Below are positions 38,631 to 46,969 of a DNA stretch of 64,000 nucleotides, one piece after another. The position numbers and the translations under genes are program-made. The first letter of the stretch is position 1. Each line of letters opens with the position of its first letter. The notes beneath the pieces are model-generated. The model searched no databases. It worked only from the letters and a program-made list of their open reading frames with translations, and was not told the DNA's origin. Source of the DNA: a virus; IMG/VR virus record IMGVR_UViG_3300033145_001841, positions 1-64,000 of that record. One strand, 5' to 3'.

Positions 38631-39146
38631 CTAATCAAAGGTGATGTTGGTGATTTCCCACTTATTGACTTGCCTGTAAAGTTTATATCTCCAATAGTTT
38701 GTACCTGATAAAGCTCCCCGGCTACCAGGCCCGATTTTTCCTTGCGCTGTTGCCGTAGCCAACTCAAACCCCTTCCGGTCTAACGCTCGAACCCAGGCCT
38801 TCACGTCTCCCCTGAACTTTGGATCCGTGCATCGAACATCGAGCCTTAAAGAAAAATCAACAAATTTTCCATACCTTCGAAGATATTTTATTTTGATACC
38901 AAGGATTTTCAAGTCAAGTTCGTATTGTGGATGCGCTTCTTCTGGCTGTTTTGCTATATCTTTGCCGTATTCGTTCAGCTGATACACTTGCCCCGTTGGT
39001 TTTTTGTCTGAAACGTGAACTTGGCCATTTTGATCAACCCATTTATACATCTTTGCAAAAGTATGAGTCAAACATAAGGCTAAGGTAGACGCTAAAGCGA
39101 GCGCTATGATGAGTAGATTTAATGGCCTCCACGCTATTGTTTTCAT
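38631..39146 (-). CDS. Secreted DUF4124-domain protein
   Basis: 171 aa. Signal peptide (LNLLIIALALASTLALCLTHTFA) then MYKWVDQNGQVHVSDKKPTG, the DUF4124 motif. More typical of proteobacterial chromosomes than phages, so probably a host-derived gene. May modify the envelope during lysogeny. Confidence 0.82.
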   Translation of the reverse strand: MKTIAWRPLNLLIIALALASTLALCLTHTFAKMYKWVDQNGQVHVSDKKPTGQVYQLNEYGKDIAKQPEEAHPQYELDLKILGIKIKYLRRYGKFVDFSLRLDVRCTDPKFRGDVKAWVRALDRKGFELATATAQGKIGPGSRGALSGTNYWRYKLYRQVNKWEITNITFD

Positions 39147-39190
39147 CTTACATTCCTCCGAAATTATTCATGGAATTATTCATGGGGTGG

Positions 39191-40057
39191 TCATTTCCAC
39201 CCCATCCCAACTCTAATTCTTTTACGCAAAACATCAACAGGACAATGCAAATATACATTCCGGATGGTATCTGCTGAATCCCCAAGCAGGACCGCCACGT
39301 CTTCTATTTTTACCCCTCCTATAAAGAATAAATAAGAAGCCGTATAATGTCTGAAAGTGTGCGCGCCTCTTCCGTCCCTCCCGTTCTTAAACCCAAGGTC
39401 TTTCAGCATCCCGTTGACAATTTCCTGGACACGGCCGACGTCCGGGAATGTTTTACTCAGCCATGCTTTTTTCCCGACCTCGGATTGTCGTGCCACCATC
39501 AGCTTGTGGGTCTCCTTCGAAAAGAACGCCGGTCGCGGCTCAGTTTTCGAGTCAGAAAGAAACAGCGTGCCGGCCGCCATGTCAATATCCGTCCCCCGCA
39601 AAACAGCCAGCTCCCTTGCCCGGCAACCGGTTTCGATGAGAAGCGCGGTTATCAACCTGTCCCGCGTTGGGTTTGCGCTCCTGGGGAAGAAATAGGCCCG
39701 GCACTGCGCGATCTCGTCTTGAGACAGCCAACGCCTTGCATGTTTCAACTTGAAGGCCTTCTTGCCCTTGTTGCTGATCGAGAAGGTGTATTGCGATGGA
39801 CGCCCCGCCCACTTTAGGAATATTTTAATGCCGGTGAATTTCTGGTAAATGGTTTGGTCGGAAATTTTCCGCGCCTTGAGCGCCTTGGCCAGGGCGGGCA
39901 TATGCGATTCGATGTGTCTGACTTCCGTGATGCCGCTGGACGCTTCACAGAATTTGCGAAGGTCATTCAGGCTGATGGTGTATCCTTCGCGGGTGGTGGG
40001 GGCAAGGCTCTGCACCTTTTGGCTGTTCAGGTATTCATTGATCTTCTCCTTTATCAT
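39191..40057 (-). CDS. Second tyrosine recombinase
   Basis: 288 aa from MIKEKINEYL with AAGGAGG upstream. N-terminal SAM-like core-binding domain, then IETGCRARELAVL (catalytic Arg), HTFRHYTASYL (HxxR) and LLGDSADTIRNVYLH (Tyr). Asp replaces the usual His in the LLGH box. XerC/D-like size. It differs from int at attP. Could resolve dimers or be the integrase of an inserted element covering 38.6-47 kb. Confidence 0.88.
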   Translation of the reverse strand: MIKEKINEYLNSQKVQSLAPTTREGYTISLNDLRKFCEASSGITEVRHIESHMPALAKALKARKISDQTIYQKFTGIKIFLKWAGRPSQYTFSISNKGKKAFKLKHARRWLSQDEIAQCRAYFFPRSANPTRDRLITALLIETGCRARELAVLRGTDIDMAAGTLFLSDSKTEPRPAFFSKETHKLMVARQSEVGKKAWLSKTFPDVGRVQEIVNGMLKDLGFKNGRDGRGAHTFRHYTASYLFFIGGVKIEDVAVLLGDSADTIRNVYLHCPVDVLRKRIRVGMGWK

Positions 40058-40076
40058 TTGATCCTCCTTCAGGCGT

Positions 40077-40427
40077 TCACGACAGCCTTTTATCTTTCCC
40101 CCTGTCGCTCCAATCGCCTTCCCTGATGAACCTGGCAATGTTTTTCACCTTCGCTTGGCATGTCAGGCACAGGTGCGTATCTTCGTTGAACCCGAATTCA
40201 TTCCCGTCGCATTTGGAACAGAAGTAACATTTACTCTGGTTCGCTTGTTTGTAAAGGCTGTCAATCGGCTCGAAAAAACCTCCATGGTCCCTTCCCGCAA
40301 GGCCGTCTTCAACGTCAGACGCGACCAGATTTAGTATGAAATGCAGGATTACTTTCTGCTGTTCCGGTTGTAGTGAGTCCATTACCCGCTTTCCTGCTCT
40401 CATTACTGTTTCGGTTGCTTTTTTCAT
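40077..40427 (-). CDS. Hypothetical zinc-ribbon protein
   Basis: 116 aa from MKKATETVMRAGKRV; AAAGGAGA upstream. Helical start, then SKCYFCSKCDGNEFGFNEDTHLCLTCQAK, a four-Cys zinc ribbon. Role unknown. Confidence 0.7.
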   Translation of the reverse strand: MKKATETVMRAGKRVMDSLQPEQQKVILHFILNLVASDVEDGLAGRDHGGFFEPIDSLYKQANQSKCYFCSKCDGNEFGFNEDTHLCLTCQAKVKNIARFIREGDWSDRGKDKRLS

Positions 40428-40453
40428 TTTTCTCCTTTCCCGCCTGGCGGGGA

Positions 40454-40747
40454 TTAAGCTAACTCCAACACCGGCATTTTGCTTGATCCGGAGACAAGCT
40501 GTGGTCTCCCACAACTATGTGTTTCAATTTCGCAATAGGTATCCCCATGAAAAATAGCTGTTTTTCCGTGAATGGTTTTCGCCACGTCGTAACCATCCGG
40601 CAGGATATAATCCCTTCCGCCGTCGTCGTAACCCTCATATTCTCGGGTGTTGCCGCCCCACGGGACGAGATCAAAACCGCTGCCTAACTCCATGCTTGCC
40701 ATGTACGCTTTCGTTACTGTCCCTTTGTAGAGTTTCACTGTTTTCAT
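40454..40747 (-). CDS. Hypothetical protein
   Basis: 97 aa from MKTVKLYKGTVTKAYMASM (ATG at 40747; 40753 is an alternative two codons earlier). AAAGGAGA upstream. No recognised motif; Asp/Gly-rich centre (GYDDGGRDYILPDGYD). Confidence 0.62.
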   Translation of the reverse strand: MKTVKLYKGTVTKAYMASMELGSGFDLVPWGGNTREYEGYDDGGRDYILPDGYDVAKTIHGKTAIFHGDTYCEIETHSCGRPQLVSGSSKMPVLELA

Positions 40748-40785
40748 CTTCATTCTCCTTTCCCGGCATAGCCGGGGGTTTGGGG

Positions 40786-41361
40786 TTAATCCCATTTGTG
40801 GGCGTCGCAATGGTCAGCCCACGTTTTTTCCATTTCTGCGATTACCACTTCGCAGTCTTCACCGTTACCAATCTTCTTTTTTGCTTTATCACCAGCTGAG
40901 GACTTCCGGTAGTGGCTGGCTAACTCCCAATTTTCAGCCTTGATATACGCTGACGCAACCGGGTATTTTTTTGCAATGTCGGCAACTTCTTTAGCGGGTC
41001 TCGCCGGGGGATTCACTCCATCATTCATTTCGTTTTCCATCATGCGAGTGAAGCCCTCATGATAATCGTTCCAATCGCTGATTATGGCCCTCAACTCGGT
41101 TAATCCCGGGACATTATTATTTATTGCTGCTACTTTCGCGGACCATCGTTCGGCGGATAAATCAGCGGACTCACTCACAACCGATTTGATTTCCGGCATC
41201 GGCTTTGAGCTGAGAGCCCGGCGGAGGGTTTCGGCATTGCACTTTGTGCAGACAAATTTGTGCATGTTTCCCATCCCGGGCACGATTTCAACGATATGGG
41301 TAATCTCGTTTTTGCCTTCGGCGTATTCCCTTGCCGCTTTCACGGTTTTAAAAGTTTTCAT
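40786..41361 (-). CDS. Hypothetical protein with CxxC motif
   Basis: 191 aa from MKTFKTVKAAREYAEGKNEI; GGGAGGGG upstream. FVCTKCNAETLRRAL gives one CxxC. The rest is helical and acidic with no known domain. Confidence 0.65.
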   Translation of the reverse strand: MKTFKTVKAAREYAEGKNEITHIVEIVPGMGNMHKFVCTKCNAETLRRALSSKPMPEIKSVVSESADLSAERWSAKVAAINNNVPGLTELRAIISDWNDYHEGFTRMMENEMNDGVNPPARPAKEVADIAKKYPVASAYIKAENWELASHYRKSSAGDKAKKKIGNGEDCEVVIAEMEKTWADHCDAHKWD

Positions 41362-41533
41362 GATCCCCTCCCTAATCGTGTTTTGCGCTATCCCCCGCAC
41401 TGTTAATGTTTTTTTTCAAACCAATTTTTTATAACACATTATCGCTTTTGCATCATCATCTTCCTACATCCCCAATTGCAGGCCCGGATGTTGGGTAGAA
41501 CGTTGCGTTAAACATATTTGTTTTCACCTCCCC

Positions 41534-42451
41534 TTATGCCGCCTTCTTAAACTTAATTTTTCGCTTCAGTGTCCCGTCCGAAGAGTACCCGGACAGATCA
41601 TCAATATCGTCTGCCAATCTCTTCAGGTTGTCACCCAGCGCCTTGGCCGTTCCCCAATCACCCCTGATGACTTTGGCGTCAGAGGCCTCCAGGGTAGCTT
41701 TCAACTCCGCAACCTTTACCTTGATGTCTTCCAGGTCAAACAATTCTGCAACCTGGGAATATTTCTCGATGATGTTCATGGGCTTCTTAATCGTGGCCTT
41801 TGTGATTTTGTCGCCGGTTTCAAATATCTTTGCGGCAATCACGTCACAGGCTTCAATAATCCCGGCGTGAGCTTCCTGCAGGATCTCTTTTTTGAGGCTA
41901 TCGTAGCCTTCCTTCAGCTCCTTTCTGAATTCATCCTTCGCGTTGATCAGGTCTTGAGGGTCAGCTTCCATTGCCCCAACCTCTGACACCTCGAAAACAA
42001 TCCACCTGACGTGGAATTTACTGATGATCTGCTCCGATGTGGGCCAGTTGGCGGTCGCCAGTACCGGGTAATTCTGGATCATTTCTTTCTTCAACTTAGG
42101 GAGCTGTTCGGCCAGTTGGATCCCGGTTTCAAGATGATCCGCCTTGATTTTCTCAAGCCCTTCTTTGGTGAGCAACGTATTCTTGAACGGAACAAACGTG
42201 GCGGCCGGCAGAAAAAATGGCGTACCCGCTCTATTCATGAGGGCGTTTACTTTCCCCGGGACCCCGGATATCTTAACCCGGATGTCGCTTGGAAGCAGGT
42301 ATTTCCTGCCCAGCTTGAAAATATCCAGGATATCCTCTGGGTCTTTATCCAGGTCCCCGGCGTTCAGCCGGTCCGTCCCCGTGTAAGTCGAAGTTTTCAC
42401 GACCCACACACTACCATTCTGGTACAGCGTTTTTGAAACATTTGACTCCAT
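41534..42451 (-). CDS. DUF3150-like protein
   Basis: 305 aa. SVWVVKTSTYTGTDRLNAGDL...LGRKYLLPSDIRVKISGVPGKVNALMNRAG resembles the start of DUF3150 proteins of conjugative elements and phages. The C-terminal half is long helices. GAAAGGAG before the ATG; a terminator lies directly upstream, so it starts a new transcript. Confidence 0.75.
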   Translation of the reverse strand: MESNVSKTLYQNGSVWVVKTSTYTGTDRLNAGDLDKDPEDILDIFKLGRKYLLPSDIRVKISGVPGKVNALMNRAGTPFFLPAATFVPFKNTLLTKEGLEKIKADHLETGIQLAEQLPKLKKEMIQNYPVLATANWPTSEQIISKFHVRWIVFEVSEVGAMEADPQDLINAKDEFRKELKEGYDSLKKEILQEAHAGIIEACDVIAAKIFETGDKITKATIKKPMNIIEKYSQVAELFDLEDIKVKVAELKATLEASDAKVIRGDWGTAKALGDNLKRLADDIDDLSGYSSDGTLKRKIKFKKAA

Positions 42452-42520
42452 GGTATTTCTCCTTTCGTATGATTTTACGATTTGGTTTTCTGGGAATTTC
42501 GTGTTGTTTCAAATGCCCAA

Positions 42521-42554
42521 TAAAAAACCCCGACGGATCCACATCCGTCGGGGT
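42521..42554 (-). terminator. Strong intrinsic terminator
   Basis: A 12-bp perfect stem ACCCCGACGGAT / ATCCGTCGGGGT with a 4-base loop and a T-run on the minus strand. It ends the transcript of the DUF1257 gene group above it. Confidence 0.88.
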
Positions 42555-42584
42555 TCTTGATGGAAATTCGAGGGTGTTCTTCAC

Positions 42585-43025
42585 CTACCAACCCCCCATG
42601 TTCACCGTTAATTCCTGCCAACCCTCCCGGCCCTTAACGGCCCCCTGCGTCCAACCCCGTGCATGGGCTCGGCAAGTTACCTGTGTTTTGGCAATATTGT
42701 ACGTCTGCTTCAGCAGCCCAGCGTTTTCTCCGAGTCTCGTTTTCAGGCCACCGGGCGAATAGAAGTCATATAGCAACACCCATTTGTCGTTTTTCCTGAC
42801 AACTCCAACCTCATATCGGCACCCTGGGATGTTAATGGCATGGCTACACCGGCCCATATCCTTGGCCTCGAAGCCTTCCGGAATAGGGAAGTCACCAACA
42901 TGTCTTCCGAACCATGCGAAGGTCTCTTTGCCCTCGATGAACTCCCACCCCTGGTTCTCGCACATGCGTTTCAGGGACAGGATATCGTAGAATTCCTTTG
43001 CGTCAATCGTTGTTACGTGGGACAT
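42585..43025 (-). CDS. DUF1257 (Ycf35-like) protein
   Basis: 146 aa. SHVTTIDAKEFYDILSLKRMCENQGWEF...CSHAINIPGCRYEVGVVRKNDKWVLLYDFY follows the DUF1257 pattern. In bacteria this family often sits with DUF2997 proteins and an AAA ATPase. Here DUF2997 is two genes upstream. Function unknown. Confidence 0.85.
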   Translation of the reverse strand: MSHVTTIDAKEFYDILSLKRMCENQGWEFIEGKETFAWFGRHVGDFPIPEGFEAKDMGRCSHAINIPGCRYEVGVVRKNDKWVLLYDFYSPGGLKTRLGENAGLLKQTYNIAKTQVTCRAHARGWTQGAVKGREGWQELTVNMGGW

Positions 43026-43203
43026 GGTTCACCTCCTCTTTGAGGCATATAAAGCACGGTATCGCTTTACCTTCCTTCAATAGCATATTGAAGTCTTTTA
43101 CGACTTCGTGCATAGGAGTTTCTGTTTCGCGGCCGTATATCTCCATGCGCGTGCAAAGCATGCTGAAGTCAAGCCTCAGCTCCAATAATGTCGTGTCTAC
43201 CAT
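43003..43203 (-). CDS. Small hypothetical protein
   Basis: 66 aa, MVDTTLLELRLDFSMLCTRMEIY..., overlapping both neighbours. CFICLKEEV near the end may bind metal. AAAGGAG upstream. Part of the DUF1257/DUF2997 gene group. Confidence 0.6.
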   Translation of the reverse strand: MVDTTLLELRLDFSMLCTRMEIYGRETETPMHEVVKDFNMLLKEGKAIPCFICLKEEVNHVPRNND

Positions 43204-43406
43204 TAGATTCTCCTTTCAGGCATCCACAAGGGGCACTCTTTGCCGTTTTTCATGCCTTTCTTCAGGTTCCACCTGTATTTCAAGCGTGCATTTTTTCTTA
43301 TACAGTGCTTGTCGCATTCTGAATCGCAACCGGCCAATGATGTAACGATGTTACCGATATGCGCCTGCCCAGAATCATCCACATAGGCTTGCTGGATTGT
43401 ATCCAT
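43203..43406 (-). CDS. Small Cys-rich protein
   Basis: 67 aa, MDTIQQAYVDDSGQAHIG...; four cysteines (CDSECDKHC ... CPLW) suggest a zinc or iron site. Stop overlaps the start of the next gene. Confidence 0.62.
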   Translation of the reverse strand: MDTIQQAYVDDSGQAHIGNIVTSLAGCDSECDKHCIRKNARLKYRWNLKKGMKNGKECPLWMPERRI

Positions 43407-43593
43407 AACTTTTCTCCTTCTGAATCGCCTGAGCGTTTTGCAGAAACCACTCGGTCTTCATCTTGGTATCTTTCTCGGTTCCCAGGGCCTCCTCAAGGAA
43501 TTTCGTGGCCTCCTTGCACCCCTTGCCTTTGTATCCCACGGCCTCAACCTCTATTTCACCGTTCGGGCCGTACAGGATTTTGATTTGTTTCAT
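43375..43593 (-). CDS. DUF2997 protein
   Basis: 72 aa from MKQIKILYGPNGEIEVEA. The IxxxGxxEVEAxGYKGxxCxEATKFLEEALG pattern is the DUF2997 signature. It co-occurs with DUF1257 elsewhere, so the two probably work together. Confidence 0.85.
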   Translation of the reverse strand: MKQIKILYGPNGEIEVEAVGYKGKGCKEATKFLEEALGTEKDTKMKTEWFLQNAQAIQKEKSYGYNPASLCG

Positions 43594-43756
43594 GGCTTCC
43601 CCTTTCAACGGACCTCCGTTCAATGATGTATTCCCATTTCCCGTGCGGCGTTTCGACACTTTTTGATCTTTCTCGTTTTAGGTTTTGCATAATAGCTTCC
43701 AGCGCCCACTCCATACCGTTAATGCTCTCGTCCTTGATTGTTATTTTCAGTTCCAC
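43556..43756 (-). CDS. Small hypothetical protein
   Basis: 66 aa, MELKITIKDESINGMEWALEAIM..., overlapping the DUF2997 gene. Probably another member of this small-protein group. No known domain. Confidence 0.58.
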   Translation of the reverse strand: MELKITIKDESINGMEWALEAIMQNLKRERSKSVETPHGKWEYIIERRSVERGSHETNQNPVRPER

Positions 43757-43765
43757 TTTTCACAC

Positions 43766-44035
43766 TCACCTCCTCATCGATCTAACCGCGTTAATCTTCA
43801 ACTCAGCCGATAATCCGGCGAAGTCATGCTCAACCCCGTTTCGGTACGCCCTGGCCGCAATGCAGCACCCATCCCCAAACGGCACAGATTCGAGCGTGCA
43901 GGTCGCAACGTCGCCAGTGAATACCAGCGCAGGGCATGGGTCGTGCTCCCCGATCCTGAATGAAATACGGGCCAGGGCGCATGTCTCGGCTAAACAGCAG
44001 AGTCCGCATCTTGTGCATGGGTTTGGGTATTTCAT
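43766..44035 (-). CDS. CxxCxxCC-type metal-binding protein
   Basis: 89 aa. NPCTRCGLCCLAETCALARI at the N-terminus is the CxxCxxCC motif of the YkgJ-like zinc/iron-chelating family. Further cysteines (PCPAL, TCTLE, GCCIAA) complete the site. Its ATG overlaps the stop of a 23-aa gene. Confidence 0.75.
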   Translation of the reverse strand: MKYPNPCTRCGLCCLAETCALARISFRIGEHDPCPALVFTGDVATCTLESVPFGDGCCIAARAYRNGVEHDFAGLSAELKINAVRSMRR

Positions 44036-44103
44036 GGCTTATCCGGATAGAATTCATCCTTATCATAAGTCTCGAAGCCACATTCCGGGCATCGAATATC
44101 CAT
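44032..44103 (-). CDS. 23-aa zinc-knuckle peptide
   Basis: MDIRCPECGFETYDKDEFYP plus three residues; GGAGG 8 bp before the ATG and a 4-bp ATGA overlap with the next gene. CPEC is half of a zinc knuckle. The strong start signals argue that it is translated. Confidence 0.55.
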   Translation of the reverse strand: MDIRCPECGFETYDKDEFYPDKP

Positions 44104-44194
44104 CGTTCTCACCTCCTCTATTTTAGTTTTTCCATCCAGAAAGCCCCAAAGCGAACTTTGAGGCTCGAGCATGGAACAACGGTTTAATCCTCCA

Positions 44195-44467
44195 TCAATC
44201 AATCCTGACGACCCTGCCTCGTCGGATGCTCAACACACCGTCATCTTTAAATTTTCCGGTGACAGTCCAGTATTGCGTAGCGGACCCCACAACCCTTTCT
44301 TTGTCTATAACATGGCATTTCCGCTTAACGGTCTTCATTGTGTCTCCAAGTTTTATGACCCCATTCCCACACGCATAGAATGTTCGTGCGTTAGCTGGGG
44401 CTTCCATTATCATAATTGATGCAACCAAAATAAATGCAAACACCCCGACCTTAAATTTCATTCTCAT
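44195..44467 (-). CDS. Small secreted DUF2845-like protein
   Basis: 90 aa from MRMKFKVGVFAFIL with AAGGAGGG upstream. Signal peptide ending near NARTFYACG; mature part GNGVIKLGDTMKTVKRKCHV resembles DUF2845 periplasmic proteins. Probably acts in the host envelope. Confidence 0.68.
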   Translation of the reverse strand: MRMKFKVGVFAFILVASIMIMEAPANARTFYACGNGVIKLGDTMKTVKRKCHVIDKERVVGSATQYWTVTGKFKDDGVLSIRRGRVVRID

Positions 44468-44492
44468 GGCTCCCTCCTTGATCATTACCCTC

Positions 44493-44741
44493 TCAATGCT
44501 CGGGCAGTTTGATTTTTCTCTTCGCTCCCACTTTCACCGGATCCCCGGCCGAAGCAGGGATACAGACGCTTTCAGCCTTTTTCTTGATCTCCCCCAACCG
44601 TGGACCCAATGCCTTGGCAGTTGGGATCACGAACTTAGCCGCTTTCTCAGCGCACACTTTCATCATGCTCATAGTGTTTGCCAGCTTCTTGATATCTCTG
44701 CCGGTCCACCCATTAAAGTCAAAGTTGCCGGGGATGTCCAC
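44493..44741 (-). CDS. Hypothetical protein
   Basis: 82 aa, MDIPGNFDFNGWTGRDIKKL...; short helices, no known motif and no clear Shine-Dalgarno. Next to an intrinsic terminator on the upstream side. Confidence 0.5.
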   Translation of the reverse strand: MDIPGNFDFNGWTGRDIKKLANTMSMMKVCAEKAAKFVIPTAKALGPRLGEIKKKAESVCIPASAGDPVKVGAKRKIKLPEH

Positions 44742-44831
44742 ATCTAATTTCTCGGACCAGATCCGTGCGATGCCTCACCTAAAAATCCAGAACGTGGCCC
44801 TGCTTCAAGGCGACCTTCAAGATTTTCACGC

Positions 44832-44872
44832 AAAAAAAATGGGCGAAACAGCAAGGGGGTGCTGTTTCGCCC
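44832..44872 (-). terminator. Strong intrinsic terminator
   Basis: 12-bp perfect stem GGGCGAAACAGC / GCTGTTTCGCCC with an 8-base loop and eight T on the minus strand. Ends the transcript of the small secreted-protein genes above it. Confidence 0.9.
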
Positions 44873-44883
44873 GAGAGCCCGGC

Positions 44884-45021
44884 TCAAGGCCGGAATTTGA
44901 TAAAACTCTTAATCCAGTTTGATAGAAATACTGAATGCAACGCCCCGCACACCGGGCATTCAGGACCTTCAAATATTTCCTCGCAGTCAATGCAGAATTT
45001 CGCCGATGTGAGTCGCATCAT
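44884..45021 (-). CDS. Small zinc-ribbon protein
   Basis: 45 aa starting MMRLTSAKFCIDCEEIFEG; CIDC ... CPVCG is a complete zinc ribbon. AAAGGAGG upstream and a 4-bp overlap with the upstream gene stop. Confidence 0.65.
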   Translation of the reverse strand: MMRLTSAKFCIDCEEIFEGPECPVCGALHSVFLSNWIKSFIKFRP

Positions 45022-45254
45022 TTCCTCCTTTCCTTGAAGCTCTTTTCAAAATTTTCCGTAAATAACATGCACGTTTGCCCGTTTCGCTTGAATCCAAACA
45101 CGCCGGGCTCCACCTCGTAAGCGCTCAGGATACCGTGGTATCTCATAGCGGCCTTTATTTTCTCGTTCGTTTCAAGGCAATTAACACCCTCCACCGGAGG
45201 TGATTGCATTGCCAGAGGGGAAAACAAGAGCCAGATGATGAAAATAGGTACCAT
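45018..45254 (-). CDS. Small secreted protein
   Basis: 78 aa. N-terminal VPIFIIWLLFSPLAMQS looks like a signal peptide or membrane anchor, followed by a short mature domain with two Cys (VNCLETNE ... QTCMLF). Function unknown. Confidence 0.6.
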   Translation of the reverse strand: MVPIFIIWLLFSPLAMQSPPVEGVNCLETNEKIKAAMRYHGILSAYEVEPGVFGFKRNGQTCMLFTENFEKSFKERRK

Positions 45255-45363
45255 CCTACGACCACCTCCTTTCTCAGTCGTTTCTCGGTCGTTCCGCAGG
45301 ATGTCTCAGTAGGCACCCTGAGCAAAGACCAAAAAAAGTAGGGAACCGAAGTCCCCCATTTGA

Positions 45364-45549
45364 TTATTTTCCGAGCTTCCTGCTCTCTCGCTTTTTGATG
45401 GCGCGAATGACCTCAAACGTGGACTTGAGCTTCTTTGTTTTAACCGTCCAATATTTCTTGCTTTTGTGCTGCTTCCAGGTTGTCGTTGACGCCGCGTAAG
45501 ATGGTACCGCGAACGCCATTATGACCGCAAATATGATGGCTTTTTTCAT
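45364..45549 (-). CDS. Small basic secreted protein
   Basis: 61 aa. KKAIIFAVIMAFAVPSYA is a clear signal peptide; the mature part is rich in Lys, Thr and Trp (TTTWKQHKSKKYWTVKTKKL). Overlaps the upstream gene by 4 bp. Confidence 0.65.
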   Translation of the reverse strand: MKKAIIFAVIMAFAVPSYAASTTTWKQHKSKKYWTVKTKKLKSTFEVIRAIKKRESRKLGK

Positions 45550-45773
45550 GATGTTTCCCCTTTCAGCATTCCCTTGATCAGCTTATGCAATTTCGGTCCG
45601 CGGTCGTAACCGCAGTGGACTACGAAGGTTCTTCTGGTTCCCCCATAAAATAACGTATGTGTTGACTCGCCATCGTCCCCATAATGAGAGTCCATGACAA
45701 GGCGAGTTGTCTTTGAAGGGTTTTTGTACCACCTAAGGTCACCTGATTTTAGCAATCTGTAGTAGGTCTTCAT
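45546..45773 (-). CDS. Hypothetical protein
   Basis: 75 aa from MKTYYRLLKSGDLRWYKN; GAGGAAAACGTC precedes the ATG, which overlaps the stop of the gene above (ATGA). The longer frame is not used. No known domain. Confidence 0.6.
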   Translation of the reverse strand: MKTYYRLLKSGDLRWYKNPSKTTRLVMDSHYGDDGESTHTLFYGGTRRTFVVHCGYDRGPKLHKLIKGMLKGETS

Positions 45774-45901
45774 GACGTTTTCCTCGGCGCACAATACAAC
45801 GCCTTCCCGATCATGCGAAACGAATACCACTTCCGCATTCCATTCGTCAGATGGTCGCAACGAAACCACGTCGCGCCATCAATTACGCGTTCTTTTGGCA
45901 T
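45770..45901 (-). CDS. Small hypothetical protein
   Basis: 43 aa, MPKERVIDGATWFRCDHLTN..., with GGAGGAAA before the ATG and an ATGA junction with the following gene. The junction indicates this frame and not the overlapping longer one is real. Confidence 0.55.
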   Translation of the reverse strand: MPKERVIDGATWFRCDHLTNGMRKWYSFRMIGKALYCAPRKTS

Positions 45902-45929
45902 GATATTTTCCTCCAATGAGTTTACCCAT

Positions 45930-45955
45930 AAAAAAAGCCGTCCCGAAAGACAGCC
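45930..45955 (-). terminator. Intrinsic terminator after the ParB-like gene
   Basis: Stem GGCTGTC / GACGGC(T) with two G-T pairs and a run of seven T on the minus strand, placed between the ParB-like gene and the small genes below it. Confidence 0.65.
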
Positions 45956-46010
45956 TCTTTTATGAGGGGGTCAACGATTTCTCGCTGGCCCCTATATGGA
46001 CGTGCCTGCT

Positions 46011-46955
46011 CTATCCGTTGGCAGCAGACAGTTTGTAATTCTCAAGCTCTCCGGTTAATTTCTTGGCAACGGCGGTCAAAGACTTCGCAAGCTGTTCAAT
46101 GATGCGCTCCTGGCCTTTCTTTGCGATCAAGATCGCGCTGCTGTGCCCGTTCCCGAGCGGGGACCCGGCGTATTTATTCACGACCTTTTCGAGTGAGTCG
46201 AATAATTTCCCGGCCCGGTCGAACGTGAACGGCTTCTCGTTCCACATGCACACCAGGTTCTTCTCTTTCCTGGAAACCGTCTTATTCGCATCTTCGTCCT
46301 TTGAAAACAGGCTCTTTGTTCTTGCGGCCCTGGACGTTTGTACCTCAATCACATACTTCTCAATGCCCTTGACCATCAGGCTGCTTTTGTTCCCCGCAGC
46401 GACAGCCTTTTTCATGGCCTTGACAGGATCAATATCGTCCTGCGCGACCTCAGCGATTTTCCTGGCGACCTGCTTGCCAATTTCACCAGCGTTAAGCGCC
46501 TTTTTCACTTCGCCCGGCAAGGATGCGATACACCTATCATCCTGAAGGGCCTTTACGGATTTTCCAAGCGTTGAGGCCACATTATAGATATTGGCGCCCG
46601 CTTCGAGCGCCCGCTCCACAGTGTTGATGATTTCCATGGGCGCATGAGCCAAGCTCATGTTATCCATCAACTGCTCCAGACGTAATTCTGATTCATCCTC
46701 AGTGTCATCGACATCAAAGATAAATGCAGGAATTTCCTGCAACCCAGCCTTGACGGCCGCCGATGCCCGATGGGCGCCGTTCTTGACAATCAGGTCGCCA
46801 TTTTCCATGCGGCGAACCGTGATGGCCTTGTCCGGGCGGAAGCCCTTGTGTTTCATGCTGACGACCAGAGTGTCGATATGGTTGTCGTTCAGGCTTTCTC
46901 GCGGCTGATCTTCGTCCAGGTGCAGCTTTCCAGGTTCTACCATTTCCGTGTTCAT
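46011..46955 (-). CDS. ParB/Srx-fold nuclease-domain protein
   Basis: 314 aa. EDQPRESLNDNHIDTLVVSMKHKGFRPDKAITVRR and KNGAHRASAAVKAGLQEIPAFIFD are the ParB N-terminal box I/II motifs. A central helix-turn-helix-like part follows. AAGGGGG before the ATG. No ParA is present in this window, so a role in partition is unsupported; such proteins can also act in regulation or as CTPase switches. Confidence 0.82.
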   Translation of the reverse strand: MNTEMVEPGKLHLDEDQPRESLNDNHIDTLVVSMKHKGFRPDKAITVRRMENGDLIVKNGAHRASAAVKAGLQEIPAFIFDVDDTEDESELRLEQLMDNMSLAHAPMEIINTVERALEAGANIYNVASTLGKSVKALQDDRCIASLPGEVKKALNAGEIGKQVARKIAEVAQDDIDPVKAMKKAVAAGNKSSLMVKGIEKYVIEVQTSRAARTKSLFSKDEDANKTVSRKEKNLVCMWNEKPFTFDRAGKLFDSLEKVVNKYAGSPLGNGHSSAILIAKKGQERIIEQLAKSLTAVAKKLTGELENYKLSAANG

Positions 46956-46969
46956 AACATCCCCCTTGT

